From Methylobacterium sp. Leaf123 (GTDB taxonomy: Bacteria; Pseudomonadota; Alphaproteobacteria; Rhizobiales; Beijerinckiaceae), in contig NZ_LMNS01000038.1 of NCBI RefSeq assembly GCF_001423405.1, forward strand, positions 200,801 to 264,800: 64,000 nucleotides of DNA, read 5' to 3'. The notes below the pieces were generated by a model, which ran no database searches, was not told the DNA's origin, and worked only from the letters and a program-made list of their open reading frames with translations. The position numbers and the translations under genes were made by a program. The first letter of the stretch is position 1. Each line of letters begins with the position of its first letter. This document shows, piece by piece, positions 44,355 to 54,015 of this stretch.

Positions 44355-45044
44355 ATGATCTTCGGACCGATCGGTGCGCGCGCGCCTTTCCTCCGCACCG
44401 GCCGCGTTGCGGCCCTCGCCGCCGGCCTCGCCGTTCTGGGCGGCCTGTCGGTGCTGCCCGCCTCGGCCGCGGCGCCCCACCATGACCCGAGCGGCACGTG
44501 GCTGACGCAGGACGGCAAGGCGCGCATCCGCGTCGAGAAGTGCGGCCCGCAGGAGAAGAACCTCTGCGGCTACGCGGTGTGGCTGAAGACGCCGCTCAAC
44601 GACGAGGGCAAGCCGCGGGTCGATTTCCGCAACCCCGATGCGAAGAAGCGCACCCGCGCCTCGCTCGGGCACCAGCTCATCCTCGGCCTCAAGCTGAACG
44701 AGGATGCCCATTACGAGGGCAAGATCTACAATGCCGAGGACGGCAAGTTCTACGACGTCACGGTCTGGTCGGACGAGCCGGAAGAACTGACGGTCAAGGG
44801 CTGCCTGATCGCCTTCCTGTGCCAGTCGCAGACCTGGAAGAAGGTGACCGACACCCAGCCCGGCCAGCTCACCGGCCCGACCAACGGCCCGAACGGGCCC
44901 CGCGCCGACGCCGAATGGGCACCCAAGCCCGCCCCCGGCACCGCCGCCAACGCGCCCGCCGCCACCGGCAGCGCCGGCCCGGCGACCAAGCCGGCGCCGA
45001 AGCCCGCCCCCAAAACCCCGGCGGCACCGGCCCCGGCGCAGTAA
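44355..45044 (+). CDS. DUF2147-family exported protein
   Basis: 229 residues with a signal peptide (about 1-39, ending SASAAAP). The DUF2147 lipocalin-like barrel follows: DPSGTWLTQDGKARIRVEKC, LCGYAVWLKTPLNDEGKPR, YEGKIYNAEDGKFYDVTVW, VKGCLIAFLCQSQTWKKV. Four Cys suggest disulfides. The last 60 residues are a Pro/Ala-rich tail. The function of this family is unknown. A strong terminator follows. Confidence 0.82.
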   Translation: MIFGPIGARAPFLRTGRVAALAAGLAVLGGLSVLPASAAAPHHDPSGTWLTQDGKARIRVEKCGPQEKNLCGYAVWLKTPLNDEGKPRVDFRNPDAKKRTRASLGHQLILGLKLNEDAHYEGKIYNAEDGKFYDVTVWSDEPEELTVKGCLIAFLCQSQTWKKVTDTQPGQLTGPTNGPNGPRADAEWAPKPAPGTAANAPAATGSAGPATKPAPKPAPKTPAAPAPAQ

Positions 45045-45068
45045 CCCGTTCACGAGACCATTGCGGCC

Positions 45069-45106
45069 CGAAGGCCGGATGAGGCGAAAGCCTCATCCGG
45101 CCTTCG
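45069..45106 (+). terminator. rho-independent terminator after DUF2147 gene
   Basis: A perfect 17-bp stem (CGAAGGCCGGATGAGGC with its complement) capped by a GAAA tetraloop and followed by GTCGTTTT, 25 bp after the stop. It may act in both directions for the convergent peptidase gene. Confidence 0.9.
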
Positions 45107-45145
45107 TCGTTTTGACGGATCACTTTCGGCCCCCGCGAAACCAAG

Positions 45146-46306
45146 TCAGTTCGTCGGGGTCGCCACACGCTGGCGCAACCCCGCGATCACCGCCTTCAGC
45201 ATCTCGGCGCTCGCCTCCTCCGTGAAGCCGCCGGGGGCGCGGGCGGCGTAGATCCGCTCATGCACGAAGGCGAGCTTGGCGATCACCGACGGCGTCAGCG
45301 TGAACGGATAGAGCGGCGGCTGCCCCATGGAGCGGCTCAGCGAGTTCACCGCGTAGGTCAGCGGGATCCATGCCTCGACCACCCGCTCGAAATCCGGCGT
45401 CTCATAGGGATCGAAATCGATGCAGGTGGCCGGGGCCGCCGGCTCCGCCTTGGCCCGCAGCTTCGGCTTCAAGCGGATCTCGAAGGCGCTGGCGGTCTCC
45501 AGCGTATCGATGATGTGCAGGTAGTGAGCGAATGTCTCGGCGAAATCCTCCCACGGATGGGCGGTGGCGTAGGACGAGACGAACGACTCCTCCCAGTGCA
45601 GCGGCGGTCCCTTGGCGTGATGGCGCCGGAGCGCGGCCCCGTAATCGGCGCTCTCGTCGCCGAACAGGGCGCGAAAGGTCGGCAGGCTCGCGTCGAACCG
45701 CACCATCAGATTCCAGAAGTAATGCCCGATCTCGTGGCGGAAATGGCCGAGCAGGGTCCGGTAATACTCGCCGAAGAGCTTGCGGCGGCGCTCCCGCTCG
45801 ACATCGTCGGCCTCGGCGATGGAGAGGGTGATGAGCCCGTCGAGATGGCCGGTCATCACCGGCGGTCCGGCGGATTCGGCGAGGAAATCGAAGGCGAGCC
45901 CGTCGGAATATTGCTCCCGCGTCACCAGCGGAAGGTCGAGGCGCAGGAGCGAGTAGAACAACCGGTGCTTGGCCGCCTCGATCCGGCGCCAACGGTCGAG
46001 ATTGGTCCCGACGCCGAGATCCGGCACCATCCGGTTGTGGCGGCAGGCGACGCAGAAAGCCTCCTCGGATTCCTCTCCCACCATCCAGTTGCAGGCGTCA
46101 TGGGCCGCGTTGGCGCAGAGGCGGTACTTGCGGCCGGGATGGGCATAGGCGCGAAACAGCGGCCCGCGCTCATCCTCTCCGCTGGGCTCCAGCGCCGAGA
46201 TCTCGTGCCGATCGCAGACATAGCCGAGCCGCCGCTCGCAGCTCTCGCAGACGGTGCTCTCGAACGAGACCGGCTGGTCGCAGGCTTGGCACTGGAAGAT
46301 TTTCAT
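45146..46306 (-). CDS. Zinc-ribbon putative zinc metallopeptidase
   Basis: 386 residues. An N-terminal zinc ribbon has Cys6, Cys9, Cys20 and Cys23 (FQCQACD, CESC), a second Cys set is at about 64-88, and a metallopeptidase domain carries HEIGH at 191-195 and a glutamate-containing helix DFAETFAHYLHIIDTL downstream. It matches the COG4307-type 'putative zinc-binding metallopeptidase' family. ATG 46306 is the family start (MKIFQC). It diverges from the transglutaminase/amidoligase operon by 238 bp. It may cleave or mature a peptide product of that operon; this is inferred. Confidence 0.75.
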   Translation of the reverse strand: MKIFQCQACDQPVSFESTVCESCERRLGYVCDRHEISALEPSGEDERGPLFRAYAHPGRKYRLCANAAHDACNWMVGEESEEAFCVACRHNRMVPDLGVGTNLDRWRRIEAAKHRLFYSLLRLDLPLVTREQYSDGLAFDFLAESAGPPVMTGHLDGLITLSIAEADDVERERRRKLFGEYYRTLLGHFRHEIGHYFWNLMVRFDASLPTFRALFGDESADYGAALRRHHAKGPPLHWEESFVSSYATAHPWEDFAETFAHYLHIIDTLETASAFEIRLKPKLRAKAEPAAPATCIDFDPYETPDFERVVEAWIPLTYAVNSLSRSMGQPPLYPFTLTPSVIAKLAFVHERIYAARAPGGFTEEASAEMLKAVIAGLRQRVATPTN

Positions 46307-46544
46307 GGGAGGCCCCCGCTTCGGCCGTCGCGGGATCCCTACAAGAACCGGGCCGCTCGCGCGGCCTTCCGCATCAACCAAGGGTGTGGGGCGGACGAAG
46401 TTCCATGCAAGGCAACGGCCACTGCACGGTTCTTGCTAATCCGATTGCACCTACCGGCCGCCTGAACTGTAGTAAGGCATGCAACCGGCGGCCGAGCGCA
46501 CCGCCCGCTCGTTCGAGACAATCGCAGAAGCCTTCGGAGCCTCC

Positions 46545-49500
46545 GTGTCGATCCAAGCCGCCCTGCACCACGTCACGCATTACCGCTACGACCGGCCGAT
46601 CGCGCTGGGGCCGCAGACGATCCGGCTCCGCCCGGCGCCGCATGCGCGAACCCGGGTGCCGGCTTACGCGCTGAAGGTGACGCCGGAGAACCACTTCATC
46701 AACTGGCAGCAGGATCCGGCCGGCAATTGGCTCGCCCGGCTCGTCTTCCCGGAAAAGACCACGGAACTGCGCATCGAGGTCGATCTCACCGCCGACCTCG
46801 CGGTCATCAACCCGTTCGACTTCTTCGTTGAGCCCTATGCCGAGCGCCATCCCTTCGATTACGAGCCGGATCTGAAGGTCGCGCTCGCGCCCTACCTCGT
46901 CCTCGACGACGCGCACGGGCCGGAGATCGACGCCTTCCTCACGCGCATTCCCGAGGAGACCCACACGGTCACCTTCCTCGTGGCGCTCAACGCGCTGCTG
47001 CGGGCGGAAGTGAATTACGGCGTGCGCATGGAGCCCGGCGTGCAGACGCCCGCCGAGACGCTGAACCTGCAGAGCGGCTCGTGCCGCGATTCCGCGTGGC
47101 TGCTGGTGCAGGTGCTGCGCCGGCTCGGCTTTGCTGCCCGCTTTGTCTCGGGCTACCTGATCCAGCTCGTCCCCGACACCACCGCCGTGGATGGCCCGGC
47201 CGGCACCAAGACCGATTTCACCGATCTGCACGCCTGGGCCGAGGTCTACCTGCCGGGCGCCGGCTGGATCGGCTTCGACGCGACCTCCGGCCTGCTCACG
47301 GGCGAGGGGCATATCCCGCTCGTGGCCACCGCGCATTACAACGCCGCCGCACCGATCTCCGGGCTCGCCGAACCGGCCAAGGTCGAGTTCGCCTATGAGA
47401 TGACGATCAGCCGCGTCGCCGAGGCGCCGCGCATCACCAAGCCGTTCTCGGACGAGGTCTGGACCTCGATGGACGCGCTCGGCGAGCGCATCGACGCCGA
47501 TCTCGCCGAGCAGGACGTGCGCCTGACCATGGGCGGCGAGCCGACCTTCGTCTCGGTGGACGACTTCGAATCCCCCGAATGGAACGTCGCCGCCGTGGGG
47601 CCGACCAAGCGGGGCTTGGCCGACCAGCTGATCCGCCGCCTGCGGACCCGCTTCGCGCCCGGCGGCATGCTGCATTACGGCCAGGGCAAGTGGTATCCCG
47701 GCGAGAGCCTGCCGCGCTGGGCCTTCGCCCTCTACTGGCGCAAGGACGGCGTGCCGATCTGGAAGAACGACGCGCTGATCGCGCTCGAGGACGGGCCGAA
47801 GACCGCGACCGTCGCCGATGCCGAGCGGCTGATCGGCACGCTCGCCGAGCGGCTCGAACTCGCCCGCTTCGTCTTCCCGGCCTACGAGGACGCGGTCTAC
47901 TGGCGGACCCGCGAGAGCGAGCTGCCGGTCAACGTCACGACCGCGGAACCGCGGACCGGCAGCCCGGAGACCGATGCCCGGTTCGCGCGCGTATTCGGGC
48001 GCGGCCTCGACAAGCCCGTCGGCTACGTGCTGCCGCTGGCCAACCTCGCTGCGGGGGAGGGCCGGGCCTGGATCTCGGAGACCTGGAAATTCCGCCGCGG
48101 CGGCGCCTACCTGAATCCCGGCGATTCGCCGTTGGGCTTCCGCCTGCCGCTCGGCTCGCTGCCCTACGTGCCGCCGGATTCCTACCCCTACTACCACCCG
48201 CAGGACCCGCTCGAAGCGCGCGGCGACCTGCCCGTCGAACCGGGCGGCCCCCGTGACGCCCCCCTGCCGAAGGGCGCCGACCGGGCCAACGGCGCCGGCA
48301 TTGAGGGCGTGGCCGTGCGCACCGCGCTGTCGGTCGAGGCGCGCGACGGCGTGCTCTGCGTGTTCATGCCGCCCGTGGAGCGGGCCGACGACTACATCGA
48401 CCTCGTCGGGCATCTCGAACGCGTCGCCGAGACCATCGGTCAGCCGATCCATATCGAGGGCTACGAGCCGCCCTACGATCCGCGTCTCTCGGTCATCAAG
48501 GTCACGCCCGATCCCGGCGTGATCGAGGTCAACGTCCACCCCGCCGGCTCCTGGCGCGAGGCGGTCGACATCACCCGCGGCCTCTACGAGGAGGCGCGCC
48601 AAACGCGCCTGGGCGCCGAGAAGTTCATGATCGACGGGCGCCACACCGGCACGGGCGGGGGCAACCACGTCGTGCTCGGCGGCGCCACCCCGTCCGACTC
48701 GCCGTTCCTGCGCCGGCCGGACCTCTTGAAGAGCCTCGTGCTGTTCTGGCAGCGGCATCCTTGCCTGTCCTACCTCTTCGCCGGGCTCTATGTCGGCCCG
48801 ACGAGCCAGGCGCCGCGCATGGACGAGGCGCGCCATGACGGGCTCTACGAATTGGAGATCGCGCTGGCCCAGGTGCCGGAGCCGGATGGGGCCAACATCC
48901 CGCACTGGCTGGTGGACCGGCTGTTCCGCAACATCCTCGCCGACGTCACCGGCAACACCCATCGCGCCGAAATCTGCATCGACAAGCTGTTCTCGCCCGA
49001 CGGCGCCACCGGCCGCCTCGGCCTGCTGGAATTCCGCTCCTTCGAGATGCCACCGGATGCGCGCATGAGCCTCGCCCAGCAGGTGCTGTTGCGGGCCATC
49101 GTGGCGTGGCTCTGGCGCGAGCCGCAGACCGGCGGCTGTGTCCGCTGGGGCACGGCCCTGCACGATCGCTTCATGCTGCCGCATTTCCTCTGGGCGGACT
49201 TCCTCTCCGTGCTGGAAGACCTGCGCGGCGGTGGCTACGACTTCGACCCTCAGGCCTTCGCGGCCCAAGCCGAGTTCCGCTTCCCCGTCTTCGGCCGGGT
49301 GGAGCAGGGCGGCGTCAGCCTCGAACTGCGCCAAGCGCTGGAGCCGTGGCACGTGCTGGGCGAAGAGGGGGCCGCCGGGGGAACCGTGCGCTTCGTGGAC
49401 GCATCCGTCGAACGGCTTCAGGTGAAGGTCGAGGGCTTCGTCCCTGGCCGGCACGTGATCGCCTGCAATGGCCGACGCCTGCCGATGACGCCGACCGGCG

Positions 49501-49829
49501 CCAGCGGCGAGGCGGTCGCGGGCCTGCGCTTCAAGGCGTGGCAGCCCGCCTCCTCGATGCACCCGACGATCCCGCCGCACGGGCCGCTGACCTTCGACAT
49601 CTTCGACGCCTGGAGCGGCCGCTCGGTCGGCGGCTGCCGCTACCATGTCAGCCATCCCGGCGGGCGCAACTACGACAGCTTCCCCGTCAACGCCTACGAG
49701 GCGGAGGGGCGCCGCCTCGCCCGGTTCGAGGCCATGGGCCACACCCCCGGCCGGATCGCGACGCCGGCCGAGGAGCGCACGGACGAGTTCCCCCTGACCC
49801 TCGACCTTCGCACGCCCGCACCCCAATGA
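46545..49829 (+). CDS. Transglutaminase-like / DUF2126 putative amidoligase fusion
   Basis: 1094 residues. The bacterial transglutaminase N-terminal domain (about 1-85, ALHHVTHYRYDRPIALGP) precedes a transglutaminase core with an intact triad Cys180 (SGSCRDSA), His229 (LHAW) and Asp245 (FDAT). Residues about 290-1094 form DUF2126, annotated in domain databases as a putative amidoligase of glutamine-synthetase type. Its motifs are MGGEPTF (329-335) and GTGGGNH (702-708). I chose GTG 46545 (MSIQAALHHVTHY is the family start). The stop overlaps the next gene. Both domains make or break amide bonds; no substrate is known. Confidence 0.85.
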   Translation: MSIQAALHHVTHYRYDRPIALGPQTIRLRPAPHARTRVPAYALKVTPENHFINWQQDPAGNWLARLVFPEKTTELRIEVDLTADLAVINPFDFFVEPYAERHPFDYEPDLKVALAPYLVLDDAHGPEIDAFLTRIPEETHTVTFLVALNALLRAEVNYGVRMEPGVQTPAETLNLQSGSCRDSAWLLVQVLRRLGFAARFVSGYLIQLVPDTTAVDGPAGTKTDFTDLHAWAEVYLPGAGWIGFDATSGLLTGEGHIPLVATAHYNAAAPISGLAEPAKVEFAYEMTISRVAEAPRITKPFSDEVWTSMDALGERIDADLAEQDVRLTMGGEPTFVSVDDFESPEWNVAAVGPTKRGLADQLIRRLRTRFAPGGMLHYGQGKWYPGESLPRWAFALYWRKDGVPIWKNDALIALEDGPKTATVADAERLIGTLAERLELARFVFPAYEDAVYWRTRESELPVNVTTAEPRTGSPETDARFARVFGRGLDKPVGYVLPLANLAAGEGRAWISETWKFRRGGAYLNPGDSPLGFRLPLGSLPYVPPDSYPYYHPQDPLEARGDLPVEPGGPRDAPLPKGADRANGAGIEGVAVRTALSVEARDGVLCVFMPPVERADDYIDLVGHLERVAETIGQPIHIEGYEPPYDPRLSVIKVTPDPGVIEVNVHPAGSWREAVDITRGLYEEARQTRLGAEKFMIDGRHTGTGGGNHVVLGGATPSDSPFLRRPDLLKSLVLFWQRHPCLSYLFAGLYVGPTSQAPRMDEARHDGLYELEIALAQVPEPDGANIPHWLVDRLFRNILADVTGNTHRAEICIDKLFSPDGATGRLGLLEFRSFEMPPDARMSLAQQVLLRAIVAWLWREPQTGGCVRWGTALHDRFMLPHFLWADFLSVLEDLRGGGYDFDPQAFAAQAEFRFPVFGRVEQGGVSLELRQALEPWHVLGEEGAAGGTVRFVDASVERLQVKVEGFVPGRHVIACNGRRLPMTPTGASGEAVAGLRFKAWQPASSMHPTIPPHGPLTFDIFDAWSGRSVGGCRYHVSHPGGRNYDSFPVNAYEAEGRRLARFEAMGHTPGRIATPAEERTDEFPLTLDLRTPAPQ

Positions 49830-52366
49830 GTGGATCGGCCGCCCTCGCGGACGGGCCGCCGCCCGACGCCTCCGCCTGGGCGGCCGACGACGCGGCCGCG
49901 CGCATGCGTCGCTGGACGGAGGGCTACGCGCCCCGCCCCGGCCTCGCCGACGAGCTGGTCGATGCGGAGGGCAACCTGCGCGGCGGCTGGCCGCGCTTTC
50001 TGGAGCGCCTCGCCCGGCTCGACGACCGCGAGGTCGCCGCCCGCTTCCTTTCCGCCGAGCGGCATATCCGCGACGCGGGCATCTCCTACCGGGTCTATGG
50101 CGACGGGCGCGAGCATCCCTGGCCGCTGGGTTCGCTGCCGCTGGTCATCGACGCCGCCGACTGGGCGGAGCTGTCCGCCGGGATTGTCCAGCGCGCCGGG
50201 CTGATGGAGCGCATCGTCGCCGACATCTACGGCGCGGGCCGGCTCGTCGCCGAAGGGTTTCTGCCCGCGGGCGTAGTCGCGGGGCATCCCGAATATCTCC
50301 GGCCCGTTCACGGCATCGCCCCGCCCGGCGGGCGCTGGCTGCCGATCTACGCCGCCGATGTCGGTCGCGGCCCCGATGGGCGCTGGCAGGTTCTGGCCGA
50401 CCGCACTCAGGCGCCCTCCGGCCTCGGCTACGCGCTGGAGAACCGGATGGTGCTCGCCCGCGCCTTCCCGGACCTGTTCGCCGACCTCCATGTCGAGCGC
50501 CTGCCCGGCTTCTTCCAGGCGTTCCGCGCCGGGCTCGCCGCCTCCTGCGCCCGCAGCGATCCGCGCATCTGCCTGCTGACTTCGGGGCCCTACAGCAGCA
50601 CCTATGTCGAGCAGGCCGCGCTCGCGCGCTATCTCGGCTTCCTGCTGGTGGAGGGCGACGACCTCGTCGTGCGTGACGGGCTCCTGCATGTCCGCACCAT
50701 CGCCGGGCTGAAGCGCACCGACGCGGTCTGGCGCCGGATCGATGCCGACTATCTCGACCCGATGGAGCTGCGCTCGGATTCGCGCCTCGGCGTGCCCGGC
50801 ATGCTCCAAGTGCTGCGCCGGGGCGGCGCCGTGGTCGGCAACATGCCGGGCTCCGGCGTGCTCGAATCGGCCGCCCTCGGGCCCTACCTGCCGGCCATCG
50901 CCCGGCGGCTCACCGGCGAGGAATTGCGGCTCACGGGGCCCCGCACCTGGTGGTGCGGCGATCCGGACGGCCTCGATCACGCCCTGGCCAATCTCGACCG
51001 CCTGACCCTGCGCGCCGCCGCGACCCCGGTGCGCGGCCCGGAGCGCGACGCGATGCTGGCCGGCCCGGCCCTCGACGCCGCCCGCGCCCGCGCCGTCGCG
51101 TCCCTGCGCGAGCGGCCGTTCGACTGGGTGGCGCAGGAGCCCGCGCCGCTCTCGACCATGCCCGCATGGCAGGATGGGCGGCTCGTGGCGCGCCCCTTCG
51201 TCATGCGCGTCTTCGCCGCCGCCACGCCCGACGGCTGGCGCGTGCTGCCGAGCGCCTTCTGCCGCGTCGCCGAGCACGAGGGCGGCGACCCGAGCGAGAT
51301 GCGCGCCGGCATCCGCTCCGCCGACGTCTGGGTCCTGTCCGACACGCCCGTCGATACCCCGACCCTGGTGCACGCGAGCGCGCCGCGCATCCGCCGCATC
51401 GCCGGCCATCTGCCGTCGCGGGCGGCCGACAACCTGTTCTGGTTCGGGCGCTACCTCGAGCGGGCGGAGGCGGTGATCCGCCTCGTCCAGGCCCATCTTG
51501 GCGTGTTCAGCGCGGCGATCGCCGCCGACGCCTCCGGCGAGGAGGGCGCGCCGACGGCGCTCGCCATCCGCGCGCTGCTCAAGGATTGGGGCGCGGTGAG
51601 CGCGGTCGATCTTCCGCCCGCCTCCGTGGCCGCGGAGGCACTCTCCGGCAAGGCGCTCCCCGGCTCGGGCCTCGCCCATGTGCTGGAGGCCCGGCGCATC
51701 GCCGCCTCCTTGCGCGAGCGGCTGCCGGCCGAATCCTGGCGGGCTCTGGCCGACCTGCGCGACACTCTGGCCTATACCGAAGCCTGGGCGCCGACCGAGG
51801 CGCAGCTCTTCGGCAAGGCCGAGCGGGCGCTCGGTCATCTGGCCGCGCTCACCGGCCTGATGCACGAGAATATGGGCCATGCCGCCGGCTGGCGCTTCGC
51901 CGATATGGGCCGGCGCATCGAGCGGGCGATCAACACCTGCGGCTTCGCCCTCCGCTTCTGCAGCGAGGAGGCCGGCGCCGAGGATCTCGGCGTGATGCTC
52001 TCACTCGCCGATTCGCAGATCGCCTACGGCGCCCGCTACCTCGTCGGCGTGAGCCGCGACGCGGTCTGCGACATGGCGGTGCTCGACCCCCACAATCCCC
52101 GCTCCGTCGCCTACCAGCTTCAGGCGATGGTCGCCCATCTCGACGCCCTGCCGGCTTTGGCCGCCGACGGGCTGCCCGAGCCGCATCGCCGCCGGGCGCT
52201 GGCGCTCGCGGTCTCGCTCCAGACGGCAGAGGCCGCCGCGTTCGACGCCGAGACCCTGGAGCGGTTCGAGGCGGATCTGGAAGGCCTCGCCGACGGGATC
52301 GCCGGGCGCTACTTCCCCAATGGCCCCGATGCCCTGCGGCCGGAGAAGCTCACGGGTCTCGCTTGA
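49826..52366 (+). CDS. Circularly permuted ATP-grasp and alpha-E domain protein
   Basis: 846 residues. Residues about 60-500 resemble circularly permuted ATP-grasp proteins (ERHIRDAGISYRVYGDG, GYALENRMVLARAF, VPGMLQVLRRGGAVVGN). Residues about 530-845 are a helical alpha-E domain beginning SRAADNLFWFGRYLERAEAV. ATP-grasp enzymes form amides or esters through acyl phosphate. The fusion with alpha-E and coupling to DUF2126 and transglutaminases is a known genomic association predicted to build or tag peptides. ATG overlaps the preceding stop (ATGA). Confidence 0.85.
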   Translation: MSGSAALADGPPPDASAWAADDAAARMRRWTEGYAPRPGLADELVDAEGNLRGGWPRFLERLARLDDREVAARFLSAERHIRDAGISYRVYGDGREHPWPLGSLPLVIDAADWAELSAGIVQRAGLMERIVADIYGAGRLVAEGFLPAGVVAGHPEYLRPVHGIAPPGGRWLPIYAADVGRGPDGRWQVLADRTQAPSGLGYALENRMVLARAFPDLFADLHVERLPGFFQAFRAGLAASCARSDPRICLLTSGPYSSTYVEQAALARYLGFLLVEGDDLVVRDGLLHVRTIAGLKRTDAVWRRIDADYLDPMELRSDSRLGVPGMLQVLRRGGAVVGNMPGSGVLESAALGPYLPAIARRLTGEELRLTGPRTWWCGDPDGLDHALANLDRLTLRAAATPVRGPERDAMLAGPALDAARARAVASLRERPFDWVAQEPAPLSTMPAWQDGRLVARPFVMRVFAAATPDGWRVLPSAFCRVAEHEGGDPSEMRAGIRSADVWVLSDTPVDTPTLVHASAPRIRRIAGHLPSRAADNLFWFGRYLERAEAVIRLVQAHLGVFSAAIAADASGEEGAPTALAIRALLKDWGAVSAVDLPPASVAAEALSGKALPGSGLAHVLEARRIAASLRERLPAESWRALADLRDTLAYTEAWAPTEAQLFGKAERALGHLAALTGLMHENMGHAAGWRFADMGRRIERAINTCGFALRFCSEEAGAEDLGVMLSLADSQIAYGARYLVGVSRDAVCDMAVLDPHNPRSVAYQLQAMVAHLDALPALAADGLPEPHRRRALALAVSLQTAEAAAFDAETLERFEADLEGLADGIAGRYFPNGPDALRPEKLTGLA

Positions 52367-53265
52367 TCTACAGCCTGCGTCACCTGACGACCTATCGCTA
52401 TGCGCGGGCCGTCCGCTTCGCGCGCTGCAACCTGCGCCTGCGCCCCCGCGACGGCGAAGGGCAGCGGGTGCTGGAGAGCGCGCTTCACGTCACGCCCACG
52501 CCGACCAGCCGTCTCGAGCGGCGCGACTTCTTCGGCCTCGAGACCCTGACCCTGACCCTCGACGAGTCCCACCGCGAATTCACGGTCGAGGCGGTCTCAC
52601 GCGTCGCGGTGGAGCGGCCGGCCCCGCCGCCGCCCGAGGCGGGCCTGCCCTGGGAGGCCGTGCGTGCGGCCGCCCTCGCGCTGCCCTCGCTGGGGCCGGA
52701 CGGGCCGGCGCATTTCCAGTTCCGCAGCCAGCGGGTGCCGCTCGAACCGGCGGTGACGAATTATGCCCGCGCCAGCTTCCCGCCGGGGCGCAGCGCCTAT
52801 GGCGGCGCGGTCGAGCTGATGAATCGCATCCGCGAGGATTTCCGTTTCGACGCCAAGGCGACCACGGTCTCGACGCCGCTGGCGGAAGCCTTCGCCCTGA
52901 AGGCGGGCGTCTGCCAGGACTTCACCCACGTCATGATCGCCGGCCTGCGCGGGCTCGGCCTGCCGGCGGCCTATGTCAGCGGCTACCTGCGGACCCGGCC
53001 GCCGGCCGGGCGCCCACGCCTGCGCGGGGCGGATGCCAGCCACGCCTGGGTCGCCCTCTGGTGCGGACCCGAGACCGGCGCGGGGGCGGATGGCTGGATC
53101 GGCCTCGACCCGACCAATGCCTGCGTCGTGCGCGACGACCACATCGTCGTGGCGCGCGGGCGCGACTATGCCGACGTCGCCCCCATCGATGGCATGGTCG
53201 CCTCCGCGGGGGAGCAGAAGCTCACCGTCGAGGTCGATGTCATCCCCGAGGACGAGGCGGCCTGA
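52363..53265 (+). CDS. Second transglutaminase-like cysteine peptidase-fold protein
   Basis: 300 residues. A transglutaminase N-terminal beta domain (about 1-90, IYSLRHLTTYRYARAV) precedes a core with Cys184 (AGVCQDF), His227 (SHAWV) and Asp249 (GLDPTN). The start is TTG 52363, overlapping the previous stop in TTGA, so all three genes are one translational unit. It lacks the DUF2126 part. It may hydrolyse or transfer peptide amides and acts with the preceding two. Confidence 0.83.
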   Translation: MIYSLRHLTTYRYARAVRFARCNLRLRPRDGEGQRVLESALHVTPTPTSRLERRDFFGLETLTLTLDESHREFTVEAVSRVAVERPAPPPPEAGLPWEAVRAAALALPSLGPDGPAHFQFRSQRVPLEPAVTNYARASFPPGRSAYGGAVELMNRIREDFRFDAKATTVSTPLAEAFALKAGVCQDFTHVMIAGLRGLGLPAAYVSGYLRTRPPAGRPRLRGADASHAWVALWCGPETGAGADGWIGLDPTNACVVRDDHIVVARGRDYADVAPIDGMVASAGEQKLTVEVDVIPEDEAA

Positions 53266-53277
53266 GGGACGCCCGCC

Positions 53278-53934
53278 TCAGTCGGCGACCCTCGCGTCCC
53301 ATCCCGCCATGGTCAGACGGGCGACCGCCTCCAACTCGGCCCGGCTCGCGCCGTCGCGGGCCTGAAGCGACAGGCCGCCCTGCACCGTCATGACGAAGCG
53401 GGCGAGGGCGGAGATATCGACCGACGCGTCGAACTCCCCCTCCGCCGCCGCGCGGCTCAGCCGCGCCACGACGCGTTCGAAGCCGAGGGCCCGCGCCGCC
53501 TGCACGCAGGCGCCGAGATCCGCATGGCCCTCGCCGCCGACGGCCGAGAGCGTCACCATGCAGCCGCGCGCCGCCTCGGGCGCGCAGACCTGCGTCAGGG
53601 CGACAGCCGTATCCGTCAGTAGCGCCTCGACGGCCGCGCGCGCGGTCGGGGCCGCGGCGAAGTTGCCCCAGACCTGCGCCTCGTATCGCTCGCGGTAGTG
53701 GCGCAGTGCCTCCGTATAGAGCTCCTCCTTCGAGCCGAACGCGGCATAGAGGCTGGGCGCGCCGATCCCCATCGCCGCGGTCAACTCGGAGATGGCGGTG
53801 GCGGCAAAGCCCTTGCGCCAGAACAGGTGCATCGCCTCGGTCAGGGCGGCCTCACGGTCGAAGGCCCGCGGCCGGCCGCGACCGCGGCGCGGCGGCGCGT
53901 TACCGGAGGCGGGGGCCGGCCCAGAATTCTGCAT
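53278..53934 (-). CDS. TetR/AcrR-family repressor
   Basis: 218 residues. The helix-turn-helix is at about 30-75 (AMHLFWRKGFAATAISELTAAMGI, GAPSLYAAFGSKEELY). The C-terminal ligand domain has a Cys-Met pair (ARGCMVTLSA) as in the C-terminal TetR_C group. It is divergent from the SDR gene and the intergenic region holds a palindrome that is likely its operator. Ligand unknown. Confidence 0.87.
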   Translation of the reverse strand: MQNSGPAPASGNAPPRRGRGRPRAFDREAALTEAMHLFWRKGFAATAISELTAAMGIGAPSLYAAFGSKEELYTEALRHYRERYEAQVWGNFAAAPTARAAVEALLTDTAVALTQVCAPEAARGCMVTLSAVGGEGHADLGACVQAARALGFERVVARLSRAAAEGEFDASVDISALARFVMTVQGGLSLQARDGASRAELEAVARLTMAGWDARVAD

Positions 53935-53982
53935 CGCTCATTCTATAATTCGCTTGACCCTGGCCGGCAACGCTCCTAGCCA

Positions 53983-54006
53983 TTTCTGTATTGTTCGATA
54001 CAGAAA
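53983..54006. promoter_or_regulatory. TetR operator
   Basis: TTTCTGTAT-N6-ATACAGAAA, perfect 9-bp arms, ends 9 bp before the SDR ATG and lies 49 bp from the TetR start. Its size and place suit a TetR dimer controlling both genes. Confidence 0.7.
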
Positions 54007-54015
54007 GATCGAGTC

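Noticed and set aside
46374..49826. 1150-codon minus-strand frame opposite the transglutaminase-DUF2126 gene
   Set aside because: Low-complexity translation with no motif; the plus strand carries an intact catalytic triad and DUF2126 motifs.
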